Shown: piece after piece, positions 18,753 through 29,784 of the stretch
How the letters are laid out: each line of letters starts with the position of its first letter
Numbering within the stretch: position 1 is the first letter of the stretch
Source of the DNA: Pristionchus mayeri
Taxonomy: Eukaryota; Nematoda; Chromadorea; Rhabditida; Neodiplogasteridae
DNA length: 64,000 nucleotides
Assembly: GCA_036245805.1 (NCBI GenBank)
Contig: BTRK01000003.1
Coordinates: 41,867,215 to 41,931,214, forward strand
Direction of reading: 5' to 3'
Translations under genes and position numbers: made by a program
Notes under the pieces: generated by a model
What the model saw: only the letters and a program-made list of their open reading frames with translations
What the model was told of the DNA's origin: nothing
Database searches by the model: none

Positions 18753-20871
18753 CAATACTCAGTTCTACTTGTGAAACTGAAATTACTAAATCATCTCGGT
18801 AAAGAATCAGGACAGCATGCTAGATAATTTCACAAAAATGTATTATATTGTTAATGCGATTCATGAACGTAAAGTAATATAATGTCGAAGAGATAAAAAA
18901 ACTGGAAACGTGTGAATCAAAAAATGAGATATAATATGAGACGAATCACTAGAGAAAAATTTCAAGACGGATGGTACAGTTGTGATGCAAGTGCATCTAC
19001 TAACCCTAATTATGAGATATAGAGAGCGAGATATAGAATGTTAATCATGCAAAGTTTAGTTTTATAAATACGAAGGAAAAGTCACAATAAAATCGTCCAC
19101 TCGCTGACGGACTAAACGAGTAGATGCGAAGAGGAGTGTAACCAAGGTCAAGGCGCAATCGCGAAGACCATAAATCAGAGAGAAGGACAGATCGTGCAAT
19201 TGATGCGAAGAAACACAGAAAGTCGAAAGAGCAACACGGGTTTAACAGTGGGACAATTGCAAGTCTTTCATCTTCTTCAATGGTTCTCGGTCTAAACCTT
19301 GTTGCATATTATGCAACTTTCCGAAAGAAATACTGACTATGCCATACATTGCGAAAGCGCAGTTCAGAAGCGATGATTGCGCGTGCGAATACAGAGAAAT
19401 CGAGATACATGTTAAAAGATACATGTTCAATTCTTTTCAGGTAAATTTCCAGCTACTACCACTGGATATATCAACATGCTTGTGTCAGATAAAGTGGGCT
19501 AAGAGAGAATGGTAGGGAATGGGATTGATGGGTAATTGACGCTGACAATAAATTAGATGAGGACGGGCAGATGGGGTACACTTGCATCCACTGGAACTGG
19601 AAGAGAGAAAAAGAGGGAAAGAGAGGGAGACGAACTAGTGGCCCAATTGCACGTTGCTTCCTTCTCCCCTTCCACTCCCCTCTCCTCTTCTCACCCAATC
19701 CTCTCTCTCTCTTTTATGTCTCTAGTCTAAGCCAGCCATTTCTCGCTTCCTTTGAGGAGATCACGCGATAAAGGTGAATTCAACGGAGCGCTCAGTGTCA
19801 TTTGAAGGCCGAGCAGTTTAAGCGGTACAAAGGCATAACAAGATACATTATACAAAATTACTTTTCCATTAGGTACATGATATTGAGTGTTCCAGGGAAT
19901 GGATGCCATACCACGAAAATTCTGCGCTCTCAGTGTGAAACTGTAGCGAAATTACCCATTGAAAGATATGCGAATTATGTATAACGATGGCCAACATAAA
20001 TACAATAGCCACGACCCTGCGTTTTCAATAAACTTTGCGCATATGTAAATAACGTCAGAAGCGTATGTGGAACTTCACACAAAGTGATTTATGATCGGGT
20101 GAGTGGCCTCCGCGATATCCACGCTGTCACTATGGGAACATTCCCCGGAGCACACTTTAATTCAGAATTTGTTTGGTTATTTTATAGAAATTAAATGAGG
20201 AGTGAAGACAAACGCGCGCCCGGTTGAAATATGTTTCAATTATAGGAGAACTCTCTTCAAGTCGCTTGCTCTCTCGCTCGTTGCCTGAGCTTTCCCCGAT
20301 TTTGGCTCCCCGCCAACTACCGACAGCTCTGTTCGTAATGGAGATATCAATGTGAAAATTTCGGAGCTTCCTATCGTTGGGGAGATCTAGGCCGTGCGTA
20401 TGAAAACGTCAAACATTGAATTTTGCCTTTGGTCCTCCTTTAAGTTCGGATTTTCAGAATACGGAAAGGCTTATCGATCTGAAAGAACGAAACAGAAGTT
20501 CTCGGTAATGGTAGGCTGAAACAAATAATGGAAGAACTGAGATTCAATGGAGCGTGGCCATACAAATTTATGGGGCATTTGGTGAGCGTGTTTGCTCACA
20601 TTTTTGCCATTGGGACGCATGAAATAAATAGCTCGGATAAGTTTGCAAATGGGTTTGAAATGCAAAAAAAAATGTGTTATGGCAATTTCGTCACGCTTCC
20701 ATCACCGAACCGAAGATGTAGACCAGAAGAGGGACATTTTTTAAAGGAGATTTTGCGGAATCGCTCTATTCTTTATCCAAAATAAAATATCCCCAGTAAA
20801 AAAGCTCGATGAGATGCACACCTAACTTTCCATAAACGCGAAATGTACGAAAGGCCTGAAAAAATGCATAC
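18753..20871. other. Gene-poor 2.1-kb stretch upstream of the EEP gene
   Basis: The promoter of the EEP/USP cluster should lie at its left end, but I see no decisive motif. 19595-19633 is nearly all purine and 19660-19720 nearly all pyrimidine. 20060-20170 shares TGTGGAACTTC, GATCGGGTGA and GAACATTCCCCGGA with 29990-30102, so it is part of a dispersed repeat. An 85-codon frame at 20528 has no family features. Confidence 0.5.
19595..19720. repeat. Polypurine block followed by polypyrimidine block
   Basis: About 40 bases of almost pure A/G (GAGAGAAAAAGAGGGAAAGA) are followed about 30 bp later by about 60 bases of almost pure C/T (CCCCTCTCCTCTTCTC, CTCTCTCTCTTTT). The two blocks are partly complementary, so the region could form a hairpin or a triplex. 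Confidence 0.6.
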
Positions 20872-21934
20872 AAAATCGATACCCGAGCAATAAAAATACC
20901 GATATAGCAAAGTGTTTGCATTGTGAGAGCAATTCGAGACTTTCCGTCTCACATTGAAGATGGAAAGATGGGCACAGATTCCCATGGACTCTCTCGCTCA
21001 TAGGGGTAAACAGGGTGTTTCTCGACACCAGTATACCTTAGGAAAACGAACGCCGCGCACAGGAAAGGTATCCAATCGCTCTAAAAAGTTGGGAATCGTA
21101 TCTTTAATACATCTCGAACATGCCTAAGCAAAAAGTAGATTTTTAAATACATTTTCCGAAAAGTTATGAATGTCCAAAAAATGGTCTTGCAAAAAAGTGA
21201 TTTTTTCATGCCCTCGGGCAAATTAGGAGATTTTGTTTTCATATTCTCAGGATGAACTTTACTCACGATACCGATCATTTTGACGGTTTGAACAGGTCTC
21301 TAGCTTGCCTAGAACCGGAGTTATGAATTTGCGAGCCTTTTTTTGCAGCAAGGCTGCAGCAAATGTGCTACTCCGCAGCAACTTCTAATTTTTTTCTGGA
21401 TAGGCCTCGAGCGTATCTAGAAAGTTTGGCGAGTATGAAAAAATCTTTGTAAGAATAAAGGATGTATGAAAAAGTGTTGTTCGATTGCGTGATCACTACG
21501 CAATCAGAGAAGATGCAATTGATGACGCAATGCACGCATCGTATTCCTCGATGGATTTGGTATATAGTACCACAACATCCAAATTCCGAAATCAGCTACA
21601 ACAAAAGTTATATCAAAAATAAAAATCGTCTACTCACTTTCTGGCGCATCGTATCCAAGAAAACAGCTCGCAAAGTGAGTGATGCCGGGTATCCGACTCT
21701 ACGTAGGGATCTCCATAATGAAGAGTGTACTATAAGACTTCAGGGGTCACTCAGGTATGCCTCAGGGTGGCCAAAACCGGTTAGAACTCATTTCACCATT
21801 CCCATGCTCAGCTCGATTTTCTCATGAGAGGCGTGATATGGTAGAGCCGGGAGCGGAACGGGAAATGCCTAAAAACCGGTTCTGAAAAAAACGGCCAACG
21901 TAGGAAGTTTTCTCGTCCCCAATATACTTCGATA
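20872..21934. repeat. Repeat R, copy 1
   Basis: Nearly identical to 23956-25019 in the same orientation (a few substitutions and one-base indels seen). It starts AAAATCGATACCCGAGC in both copies and ends ATACTTCGATA in both. Its first third contains the same CATAGGGGTAAACAGGGTG core as M1 and the EEP-intron element, and it holds a GGCGTGA-TA terminus at 21836. R therefore looks like a half of a CAGTCG-type fold-back element fused to other repeat sequence. The 121-codon frame inside is not protein-like. Confidence 0.85.
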
Positions 21935-22031
21935 CTGGATTTGCATCTTAAAAATGTTTTTAGAATTTGAGCGAGAATGAAACAAAAAATGGTTAACAAT
22001 GTCTAAAAACATTTTTAAGATGCAAATCCAG
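21935..22031. mobile_element. 97-bp miniature inverted-repeat element
   Basis: Perfect or near-perfect inverted ends CTGGATTTGCATCTTAAAAA ... AAGATGCAAATCCAG, about 30 bp each, immediately after R copy 1. R copy 2 lacks it, but the flanks also differ there, so it does not give a clean empty site. Confidence 0.7.
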
Positions 22032-22429
22032 TGATAAAACGCTTCTCATGCGAAATTTGTAGCTGAAATATCACAATTTTACCCGTTTCAGACAGTTTTC
22101 ATCAAATAACTTGAAAACGAAGAGTCGTAGCGATTGGAAGCTCTTAGAGGAATTTATAGAGCTTGATGAGAGCTATCGATTGCATTTTTTGACTGCACGA
22201 TTGGACCACGTTGAACCGAAATATGACCAAATAACGAAATCTGAAAAAAAATAACCAAGTCCAGAAAAGTCGAGAATCACCCATAGTAAATCGATATTCC
22301 AAGGACAGAGATATGAAAAATGGTCAACATAGACACCCCCTAATTTTGTATGGAGATTCCATATAAAGAATAAAAACGATTGTGTTTTTGGTATACGAAG
22401 CCAAAAAATCGATATTCTCATCACGAAAT

Positions 22430-22744
22430 TCAGTTTTTCGCAATTTTCACTATGAAGACGTGATTTGGCCGTTGGTCCTACGTTGAGGACGTTGTAGATC
22501 TCTCGATTTTGAAAAAAATGCAAAAAAAATAGTTCTCTGTACGATCAAAATTGACTGAAAGACGTCACTTCGCAGTAGATCACAAAAATCGATAATGTGC
22601 AGTTTTCGCAAAAAAAAAAAGAATTGATCTTCTTCTGACCCTCAATGGTGTCCATCCACCAAGTTTAATCGAAATCTGAGATACAAAATATTTCCTAGTA
22701 GCCAAAGGGGCCAGTTTTCCTACACTTTTACAGGAGACCCGTGA
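22430..22744 (-). mobile_element. Interspersed repeat K, copy 2 (unrearranged reference)
   Basis: On the minus strand it starts after TA at 22744 with TCACGGGTCTCCTGTAAAAG and matches 4165-4479. Beyond 22430 the sequence continues as GAGAATATCGATTTTTTGG, not as the inverted arm found at the same point in copy 1. Confidence 0.8.
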
Positions 22745-22789
22745 TATGACAACGCAATAGGCGCACAAACGATGATACTCCCTTAAACA

Positions 22790-23956
22790 GCTTCGTGGTC
22801 ATCTGGTGGTAGAGCTTCGTGGTCAACCGGTGGTAGAGCGAGTGCGCATACCGCATCACAGCCACAGTCACCAGGATGTTCTGGTTGTAGACCTGCGAAT
22901 GAAAATCAATATTTTATTCTAAGATCAACGTTTTGGTCTGGCAAACAATGCCGTTCTGCATCTCCGATGAGGTTACTTTTTTTGAAAAATATATAAAAAA
23001 TATTTTAATGAACAAATCATTCGCTGCGAATCCACCAAGAAGATGTGAGTGATGAAGCGATAAAATCCGAAGAAGCCATCGAATGGGAACGGATCCTAAA
23101 CATTTGCAAAATTATAAAATTTTAATTTGCAATGAAGTATTTCTCTGAACTTACCTGAAGCAAAAGGATAATGCTTGTTAATGTCCTAGTGCAAGTGCTG
23201 TGGGAGAGTACCTAACCACATACAACTTACCTGAAACGAACAAAATGTGGTTACATACCCTCGGTGGAATCATTCCACGTACCCTCTTCTGCGTGTTGAG
23301 GAGGACCTTCCAGAGGTCCTCCACATGCAGTGGGCCGCTCTCGCAGATCAGCTGGTAGATGATGTAGTTGCGGCTCCTCTCCCGATCGAGCTCCTCCTTC
23401 TACAACAGTTTACTATAGTATTAAACAATGAGGCCAGTATATTGATGTGATGCCAAGTATTCGAGTAGCAAAGGTCCAACCATTGTAAAGAGCCGGATAT
23501 TTATATTTTGTGGATAATATTTTTGAAAATAGTGTGGTTAAATATGGCATTACTGAAGCCAATATCATCACATTAACAAGTATTACGCTAGGAAATACTC
23601 GTTCGCATACCGTGAATCTCTGCTCCGCGCGGGCACAAATAGCCCTCCGGCATGTATTCCTCGTTCGCGCCCAGAGTCGACCAGACCAGTTCCTGCAACA
23701 ATATCATTATAAGAATTACATTATCGCACACAGTTTTACGCCGTCCCTGTCAATATTTCAAGTTTCTAGGAACAAGAAATAACACTGGATGGCACAAGCG
23801 ATGGCGCATAGTAATTTCCCGGTGTCTGGGAATTCTCTATCGTATGTAATCCTGTTCACGAACATCCGGCATGGCGAATTGGTGCTGATTGACGAATCTG
23901 GGGTCGATATACTCGATCCGAGACGAGTCCTTCAGCAGCGCCTCCGCTTCCTCCCA
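22790..23956 (-). pseudogene. Exon pieces of an unrecognised gene, cut at its 5' side by repeat R
   Basis: Minus-strand blocks with good splice ends and protein-like frames. 23864-23956 (FWEEAEALLKDSSRIEYIDP...); 23611-23692 (ELVWSTLGANEEYMPEGYLC...); 23283-23399, 39 codons (...RNYIIYQLICESGPLHVEDL...LLNTQKR); 23036-23095 (DPFPFDGFFGFYRFITHIF); 22790-22892 (VYNQNILVTVAVMRYAHSLY...). The first block runs straight into R copy 2 at 23956, so upstream exons are missing. Block 2 to block 3 is out of phase by one base, suggesting a missed exon or decay. The last block holds a 24-bp tandem duplication and then runs into repeat K. I do not recognise the family. The gene is probably broken. Confidence 0.5.
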
Positions 23957-25019
23957 AAATCGATACCCGAGCAATAAAAATACCGATATAGCAAAGTGTT
24001 TGCATTGTGAGAGCAATTCGAGACTTTCCGTCTCACATTGAAGATGGAAAGATGGGCACAGATTCCCATGGACTCTCTCGCTCATAGGGGTAAACAGGGT
24101 GTTTCTCGACACCAGTATACCTTAGGAAAACGAACGCCGCGCACAGGAAAGGTATCCAATCGCTCTAAAAAGTTGGGAATCGTATCTTTAATACATCTCG
24201 AACATGCCTAAGCAAAAAGTAGATTTTTAAATACATTTTCCGAAAAGTTATGAATGTCCAAAAAATGGTCTTGCAAAAAAAGTGATTTTTTCATGCCCTC
24301 GGGCAAATTAGGAGATTTTGTTTTCATATTCTCAGGATGAACTTTACTCACGATACCGATCATTTTGACGGTTTGAACAGGTCTCTAGCTTGCCTAGAAC
24401 CGGAGTTATGAATTTGCGAGCCTTTTTTTGCAGCAAGGCTGCAGCAAATGTGCTACTCCGCAGCAACTTCTAATTTTTTTCTGGATAGGCCTCGAGCGTA
24501 TCTAGAAAGTTTGGCGAGTATGAAAAAATCTTTGTAAGAATAAAGGATGTTTGAAAAAGTGTTGTTCGATTGCGTGATCACTACGCAATCAGAGAAGATG
24601 CAATTGATGACGCAATGCACGCATCGTATTCCTCGATGGATTTGGTATATAGTACCACAACATCCAAATTCCGAAATCAGCTACAACAAAAGTTATATCA
24701 AAAATAAAAATCGTTTACTCACTTTCTGGCGCATCGTATCCAAGAAAACAGCTCGCAAAGTGAGTGATGCCGGGTATCCGACCCTACGTAGGGATCTCCA
24801 TAATGAAGAGTGTACTATAAGACTTCAGGGGTCACTCAGGTATGCCTCAGGGTGGCCAAAACCGGTTAGAACTCATTTCACCATTCCCATGCTCAGCTCG
24901 ATTTTCTCATGAGAGGCGTGATATGGTAGAGCCGGGAGCGGAACGGGAAATGCCTAAAAACCGGTTCTGAAAAAAACGGCCAACGTAGGAAGTTTTCTCG
25001 TCCCCAATATACTTCGATA
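23956..25019. repeat. Repeat R, copy 2, at the left edge of the tandem array
   Basis: Direct-orientation copy of 20872-21934, about 3.08 kb apart. From about 24151 onward (GGTATCCAATCGCTC) its sequence also occurs at each junction between array units, with a 177-bp deletion (about 24402-24578) there. R is therefore the likely substrate that started the tandem duplication. Confidence 0.85.
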
Positions 25020-25298
25020 TAATTATCTCGTGGATACTGTTAAAAGTCGGGGCTCCTGGTGCCGGGGCTCATGCAATCTCTCAGAACACTCGTGTTAACG
25101 TGGTAAATCATGTATTTTCTCTGGAACCACTTAATAGTTGATTAGGACATATCATATATATTCTCAAGTAATATTACCATCTTCACACACTTATAATTCT
25201 GAAGATTGCCCTTCACTCCCTCTTGTTCTTGTCACAGAGGTAGGGTATGACCTATCATATATCGTCCATCTTACTTTAGCGTATCATTACAAACATTA

Positions 25299-25567
25299 TC
25301 ACGGATCCCCTGTAAAATCGTAGGAAAATGAGACGACAATGCGAAAGAAAAAAATTGTTGGTCTCCGATGTCGATGTAATAGGCGAGACTGACCAAACTG
25401 AGGGTGGGGAGAACGCCTATCCACAAAAGTTGCATAATATGATCTACTTCTTCAAAGGAGTGTATCTCAAAAAGTCCTTGACGTATAGCGTTCAATTTTT
25501 TTTGATAAGATGCGTATTGAACTGCTCTACAATTTATTTGCATACATACGTAGCACCTTCACCTCGA
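25299..25567 (+). mobile_element. Solo arm of an F2-type element (array unit A)
   Basis: Starts after TA with TCACGGATCCCCTGTAAAAT and matches the left arm of F2 (26921 onward) through CCAAACTGAGGGTGGGGAG. It is followed directly by F1, and after F1 by a 200-bp segment (26719-26918) that is also the neighbour of the F2 arm (27207-27410). So arm plus segment occurs twice in tandem, and F1 was inserted into the first copy. Equivalent arms lie at about 36925 (B), 45242 (C) and 56869 (D). Confidence 0.75.
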
Positions 25568-25569
25568 TA

Positions 25570-26716
25570 TCACGCCTCTCACCTAAGAATCGAGCTCAAC
25601 GCCGGATTAGGCCAAATTACCCCGATTTAGTTTTCTTCATTTTTACACTTCTTTGTCATCCCTGAACACACTGCCAACTTGGTATTTCCATATTGTCATT
25701 CCGGATGTCCTGGCACCGGGTCATTGGTTTTGGTTCCGGCCTTTATCATAATTTATCTCGGTTCAAGTTCAACTTAGGCTAAAATGTTCGCCTGAGGGAC
25801 TCCCACTCATTTCATCAGATCTATTGATCTGTTCAAACCAGAAGTCATAAAAGTGATCCAGAACAGAGCTACATTCAAAGAAAGTTTTCTCAACTACGGA
25901 TGGAAAGACCGATCAAACTTTATCAGTGGAAAGCACTTGAGAAGAGCTTCAAAATGAGGTGCTTGCGGTTTCTGTGCGAGAAACCTCTGGTATATTTTAT
26001 CCACTTTGAATTCCCAAGTTGATTTTAAGTGATTTTATTAGGCACAGACCGCTCTTTTTCTCAGGTGCGTCGAAAAATGAGACAATTATTTCGATTTTAC
26101 CTATGTTTCAAAAATGGAATAAAACGATTTTCTGCGAAATGATAAAAATCATTTGTATCATTTTAGAAACACATTTGTATTTGAAATCGTATTTTCATTT
26201 CGTGTACCTCATGTGAAAACGCGCGGTCTGCGTCGAATAAAATAACTTCAAATCAACTTGGGAATTCAAAGTGGATAAAATATACCAGAGGTTCCTCGCA
26301 CAGAAACCGCAAGCACCTCATTTTAAAGCTCTTCTCAAGTGATTTCCACTCATAAAGTTTGGTCGATGTCTTTCCATCCGTATTTGAGAAAACTTTCTTT
26401 GAATGTAGCTCTGTTCTGGATCACTTTTATGACTTCTGGTTTGAACAGATCGATAAATCTGATGAAATGAGTGGGAGTCCCTCATGCGAACATTTTAGCC
26501 TAAGTTGAAGTTGAACCGAGATAAACTATGATAAAGGACGGAACCAAAACCATTGACCGGGTGCCATAGCCTTCACAATGAGTTTATGCAAATGAGCCTC
26601 TTAGGGTCTTTCGGATTGAGAAGGACCTATTCATTCCTCAAAAAATATTAGAAACCACTTTTTTGCCTAATCCGAGAAATGAACAATTCAGTTTGATTCT
26701 TAGGTGAGAGGCGTGA
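25570..26716. mobile_element. TA-flanked fold-back element F1 (unit A, complete)
   Basis: Ends TCACGCCTCTCACCTAAGAA and inverse, TA on both sides, arms about 480 bp each, 1147 bp in all. The related unoccupied site next to F2 reads CACCTCCATATACCCTAAAA where this one reads CACCTCGATA-[F1]-TATGCCCTAAAA. Removing F1 and one TA gives the empty site, which confirms the borders. No transposase gene. Confidence 0.88.
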
Positions 26717-26920
26717 TATGCCCTAAAAACTGTTTTTGATGCAGCTCTCACAATTTTTCTGTTATCTGTACGAATTTTATTACAGATTCGGATTCCCCAT
26801 GGTCGGTTTGAGGTATCCAGGTAGTTCATTGGGCACAACTCTGTCCTCCACATGTCGCTGCTCAGTAGCGAGAATCCGAAAATGTGCGATTTTTGAATGA
26901 AACATGTCTTGATGCGTATA

Positions 26921-28346
26921 TCACGGATCTCCTGTAAGAATGCAGAAACTCATGCGACAGAAAAAAAACATTTTTGGTCTCTGATTTCGATGTAATTGGC
27001 AAGACTGACCAAAGTGATGGTGGGGAGAACGCCTATCCACCTCGTTTCTCAAAATGTGCATATTGTGACCTACCTCTTCAAAGGGCTGTATCTCAAAAAG
27101 TCCTTGACCTACAGCGCTCATTTTTTTAAAAAGACGCGTTTTGAACTAATCTACAATACTATCAACTTTATTTGCATACGTACATGGCATCTTCACCTCC
27201 ATATACCCTAAAAACTGTTTTTTATGCCGCTTTCAAAATTTTTCTCTTATATGTACGAATTTTATTACAGATTCGGATTCCCCATGGTCGAATTGAGGTA
27301 CCCAGGAAGTTCGTTTGTCATATCTCGGGGCACCACATACCGCTACTCAGTAGGGAGAATCCGACCATAGTGCGATTTTTGAATGAAACATGTATTGATG
27401 CGTATTTATCATTCAACGTATGCAAATCGCTAATCTGAGACCATTTTTGGATAGCTCTCGAATAGATCTATAACAATGACTAAGGGGTAAAAAACGCTGA
27501 AGTTGACCGTTTTACAGATACAGCGTAAAAACCCAATTCAATGGTTCGCACTGAGATTATCGAGTATCATCCAAAAATTACGGTTCGATCCATTGAATTT
27601 TGTTTTTACGCTGTATCTGTAAAACGGTCAACTTCAGCGTTTTTTACCCCTTAGTCATTGTTATAGATTTGTTCGAGAGCTATCCAAAGGTTGTCTCAGT
27701 TTACCGATTTGCATACGTTGAAGGATATATGCTCATCAAGGCATGTTTCATCTATTCGAGAGCTATCCAAAAATGCGGTACTACCCAAATTGGTAAACTG
27801 AGACCACTTTTGCATAGCTCTCGATCAGATCTATAACAATGACTAAGAGGTAAAAAACTCTGAAGTTGACCGTTTTAGAGATACAGCCTAAAAACCCAAT
27901 TCAATGTATCGCACTGAGATTATCGAGTATCATCCAAAAATTACGGTTCGATCCATTGAATTTTGTTTTTACGCTGTATCTGTAAAACGGTCAACTTCAG
28001 CGTTTTTTACCCCTTAGTCATTGTTATAGATCTGTTCGAGAGCTATCCAAAGGTTGTCTCAGTTTACCGATTTGCATACGTTGAAAAAACATAAAAAAAC
28101 AGTTTTTAGGGCATATAAAGGAGAAGATGATACGTACGTATGCAAATAAAGTTGATAGGACTGTAGAGCAGTTCAATATGCGTCTTTTAAAAAAATTGAG
28201 GTAGGTCACAATATCCAAATTTTGAGAAACGAAGTTGATAGGCGTTCTCCCCACCCTCACTGGTCTGTCTTGCCAATTACATCGAAATCGGAGACCAAAT
28301 TTTTTTCTGTCGCTTGAGTTCCTTCATTCTTACAGGAGATTCGTGT
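26921..28346. mobile_element. TA-flanked element F2 with two internal palindromes (unit A)
   Basis: Ends TCACGGATCTCCTGTAAGA and a matching inverted end (CTTACAGGAGATTCGTG) near 28346, each next to TA. The outer arms are about 300 bp. Inside, two further palindromes lie side by side at 27412-27722 and about 27788-28075, both built from CAACTTCAGCG... and ...CGCTGAAGTTG type halves. No transposase seen. Confidence 0.8.
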
Positions 28347-28546
28347 TATTTATTTCTTCAATAAAAAAATGCAGACAGATCCTACATGGCACAGGCATTT
28401 TACACCGTGTATTATTCATTCATATCATTCCCACTTTCGCTTTTGACGCGTATAAATGCATTCACTTTCGTATTACTCTAATTTTTAAGGATATTTGGGA
28501 ACATTTTTTTGCTTTTTTAAGTACATGTTTTGCTTTTTTTGAAGTA

Positions 28547-29784
28547 TTAGGTTGGCGGGAAAGTCTTTGTCACTGGTTTGTTTGTACACTGCTCTCCACA
28601 AATGCACTTTGGTTTTCCCGTATTCCTAGTGAATAACAATCAGTGATGGGTCTTTATAGTAAACAACTCCTCATTCCCTTTCCTTCAGTCAAGCTCTAGT
28701 AGATCAACGATTTATGTTCCCGATACCACACACTTCCGACATGTTTTGATTTAACTCTCTCTATTCTACACCACGATGAAGGATTCGGAGACCCGACTGA
28801 AGAATGTTTATGACACACATGCCCCCTCTACAACACCTTCAGGAATTGGATCCAGATCCTCCAGGACGATGACTTTTCTCTCAATGAATGGGGTCGATCT
28901 GGGATACCGCGTAAGTTACATTTTGAGACTTTTTAGCAAGCTGCTTAAACGAGCCCATGTCAAAGTGCCCGTGAAATTACTATTGCACTTAGAGACTACC
29001 ATCGCACTGTCAAAGAAGACTTGGGATATCTTGGAATGAGGAAACTAATCGGTCGATTCAAATCCCATGATCTGATCCAAGCCAGCCATGACCGTCGAGT
29101 CGATGATTCCAATATTCTCCTCATTCTCTGAGGTGGGGATCGATGGCAGGAACGGCTCATAACGGGGAATGAGAAGTGGGTCCTCTACGATAACAACCAT
29201 GCGAGAACCAAGCGGGTTGGAGAAGGAGAGACTGTCTCCAAGCTTTACCTGAACCCCAAGAAAAAACAAGCTGTCAATGTGGTGGGGAGTGGATGGCGTG
29301 ATCTACTCGAAGCTACTCCCCGGGGCATGTTAATCACCGGACCCAAGTACATCACACAACTACAGAATTTGAAGTTGGAAGTCGATCGTTCAATGCTGAA
29401 TGACAAGAAAGTGTATAATCCGCAAAATGACCCCGTCCCCAAGTCTCTAACCAAGTCAAGCAGGAACTGGCTGGATATGGACGGATGGTTCTCCCTTACC
29501 GCCCGTATTCTCCTGACTTGGCCCCTTCCGATTAGTGGCTTTTCGCAGAACTGACCCATGCCGTTCGAGGTAGGGCCTTCAATTCACGTGGAAGTCTCGA
29601 GGTTGAACTCGAGCAATAATTTCATTCGCACCCAGGCGGGTTCTAAAGGGAGGGGATCCATACATTGTACTTACGTTGGGCGCATATTGTCAATAATGAG
29701 GACAAGTATAATTGAACTCATGATTTTGCTTTGCCCAAGAAATAACGTTCTGAAAAAGTGACAAAGACTTTCCCGCCAACCTAA
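28547..29784 (+). mobile_element. Mariner element with dead transposase gene (unit A)
   Basis: 1238 bp, TA on each side, ends TTAGGTTGGCGGGAAAGTCT and inverse, the typical size and end type of mariner. Transposase remains, in changing frames on the plus strand: helix-turn-helix tail near 28830 (LNEWGRSGIP); catalytic block at about 29159-29185 reading ITGNEKWVLYDN, where mariner has Thr-Gly-Asp-Glu-Lys-Trp (first catalytic Asp codon is AAT, 29168-29170); and the end block YSPDLAPSD at 29506-29532, followed at once by TAG. Frameshifts lie between these blocks, so no functional enzyme is encoded. Confidence 0.93.

Noticed and set aside
20528..20785. 85-codon plus-strand frame MEELRFNGAWPYKFMGHLVS...
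   Set aside because: Mildly protein-like start, but no family features, no neighbouring exons and an overlapping frame on the other strand.
21462..21827. 121-132-codon open frame inside repeat R, present in every array unit
   Set aside because: It recurs only because the repeat recurs. It has no motif, no splice context and a composition like the surrounding relic DNA.
27580..27600. tRNA B-box-like GGTTCGATCC
   Set aside because: It lies in a palindrome of F2 with no A box or cloverleaf.
29187..29559. Overlapping frames of 91-104 codons on both strands within the mariner relic
   Set aside because: They are shadows or frameshifted pieces of the dead transposase; the meaningful blocks are described under the mariner entry.
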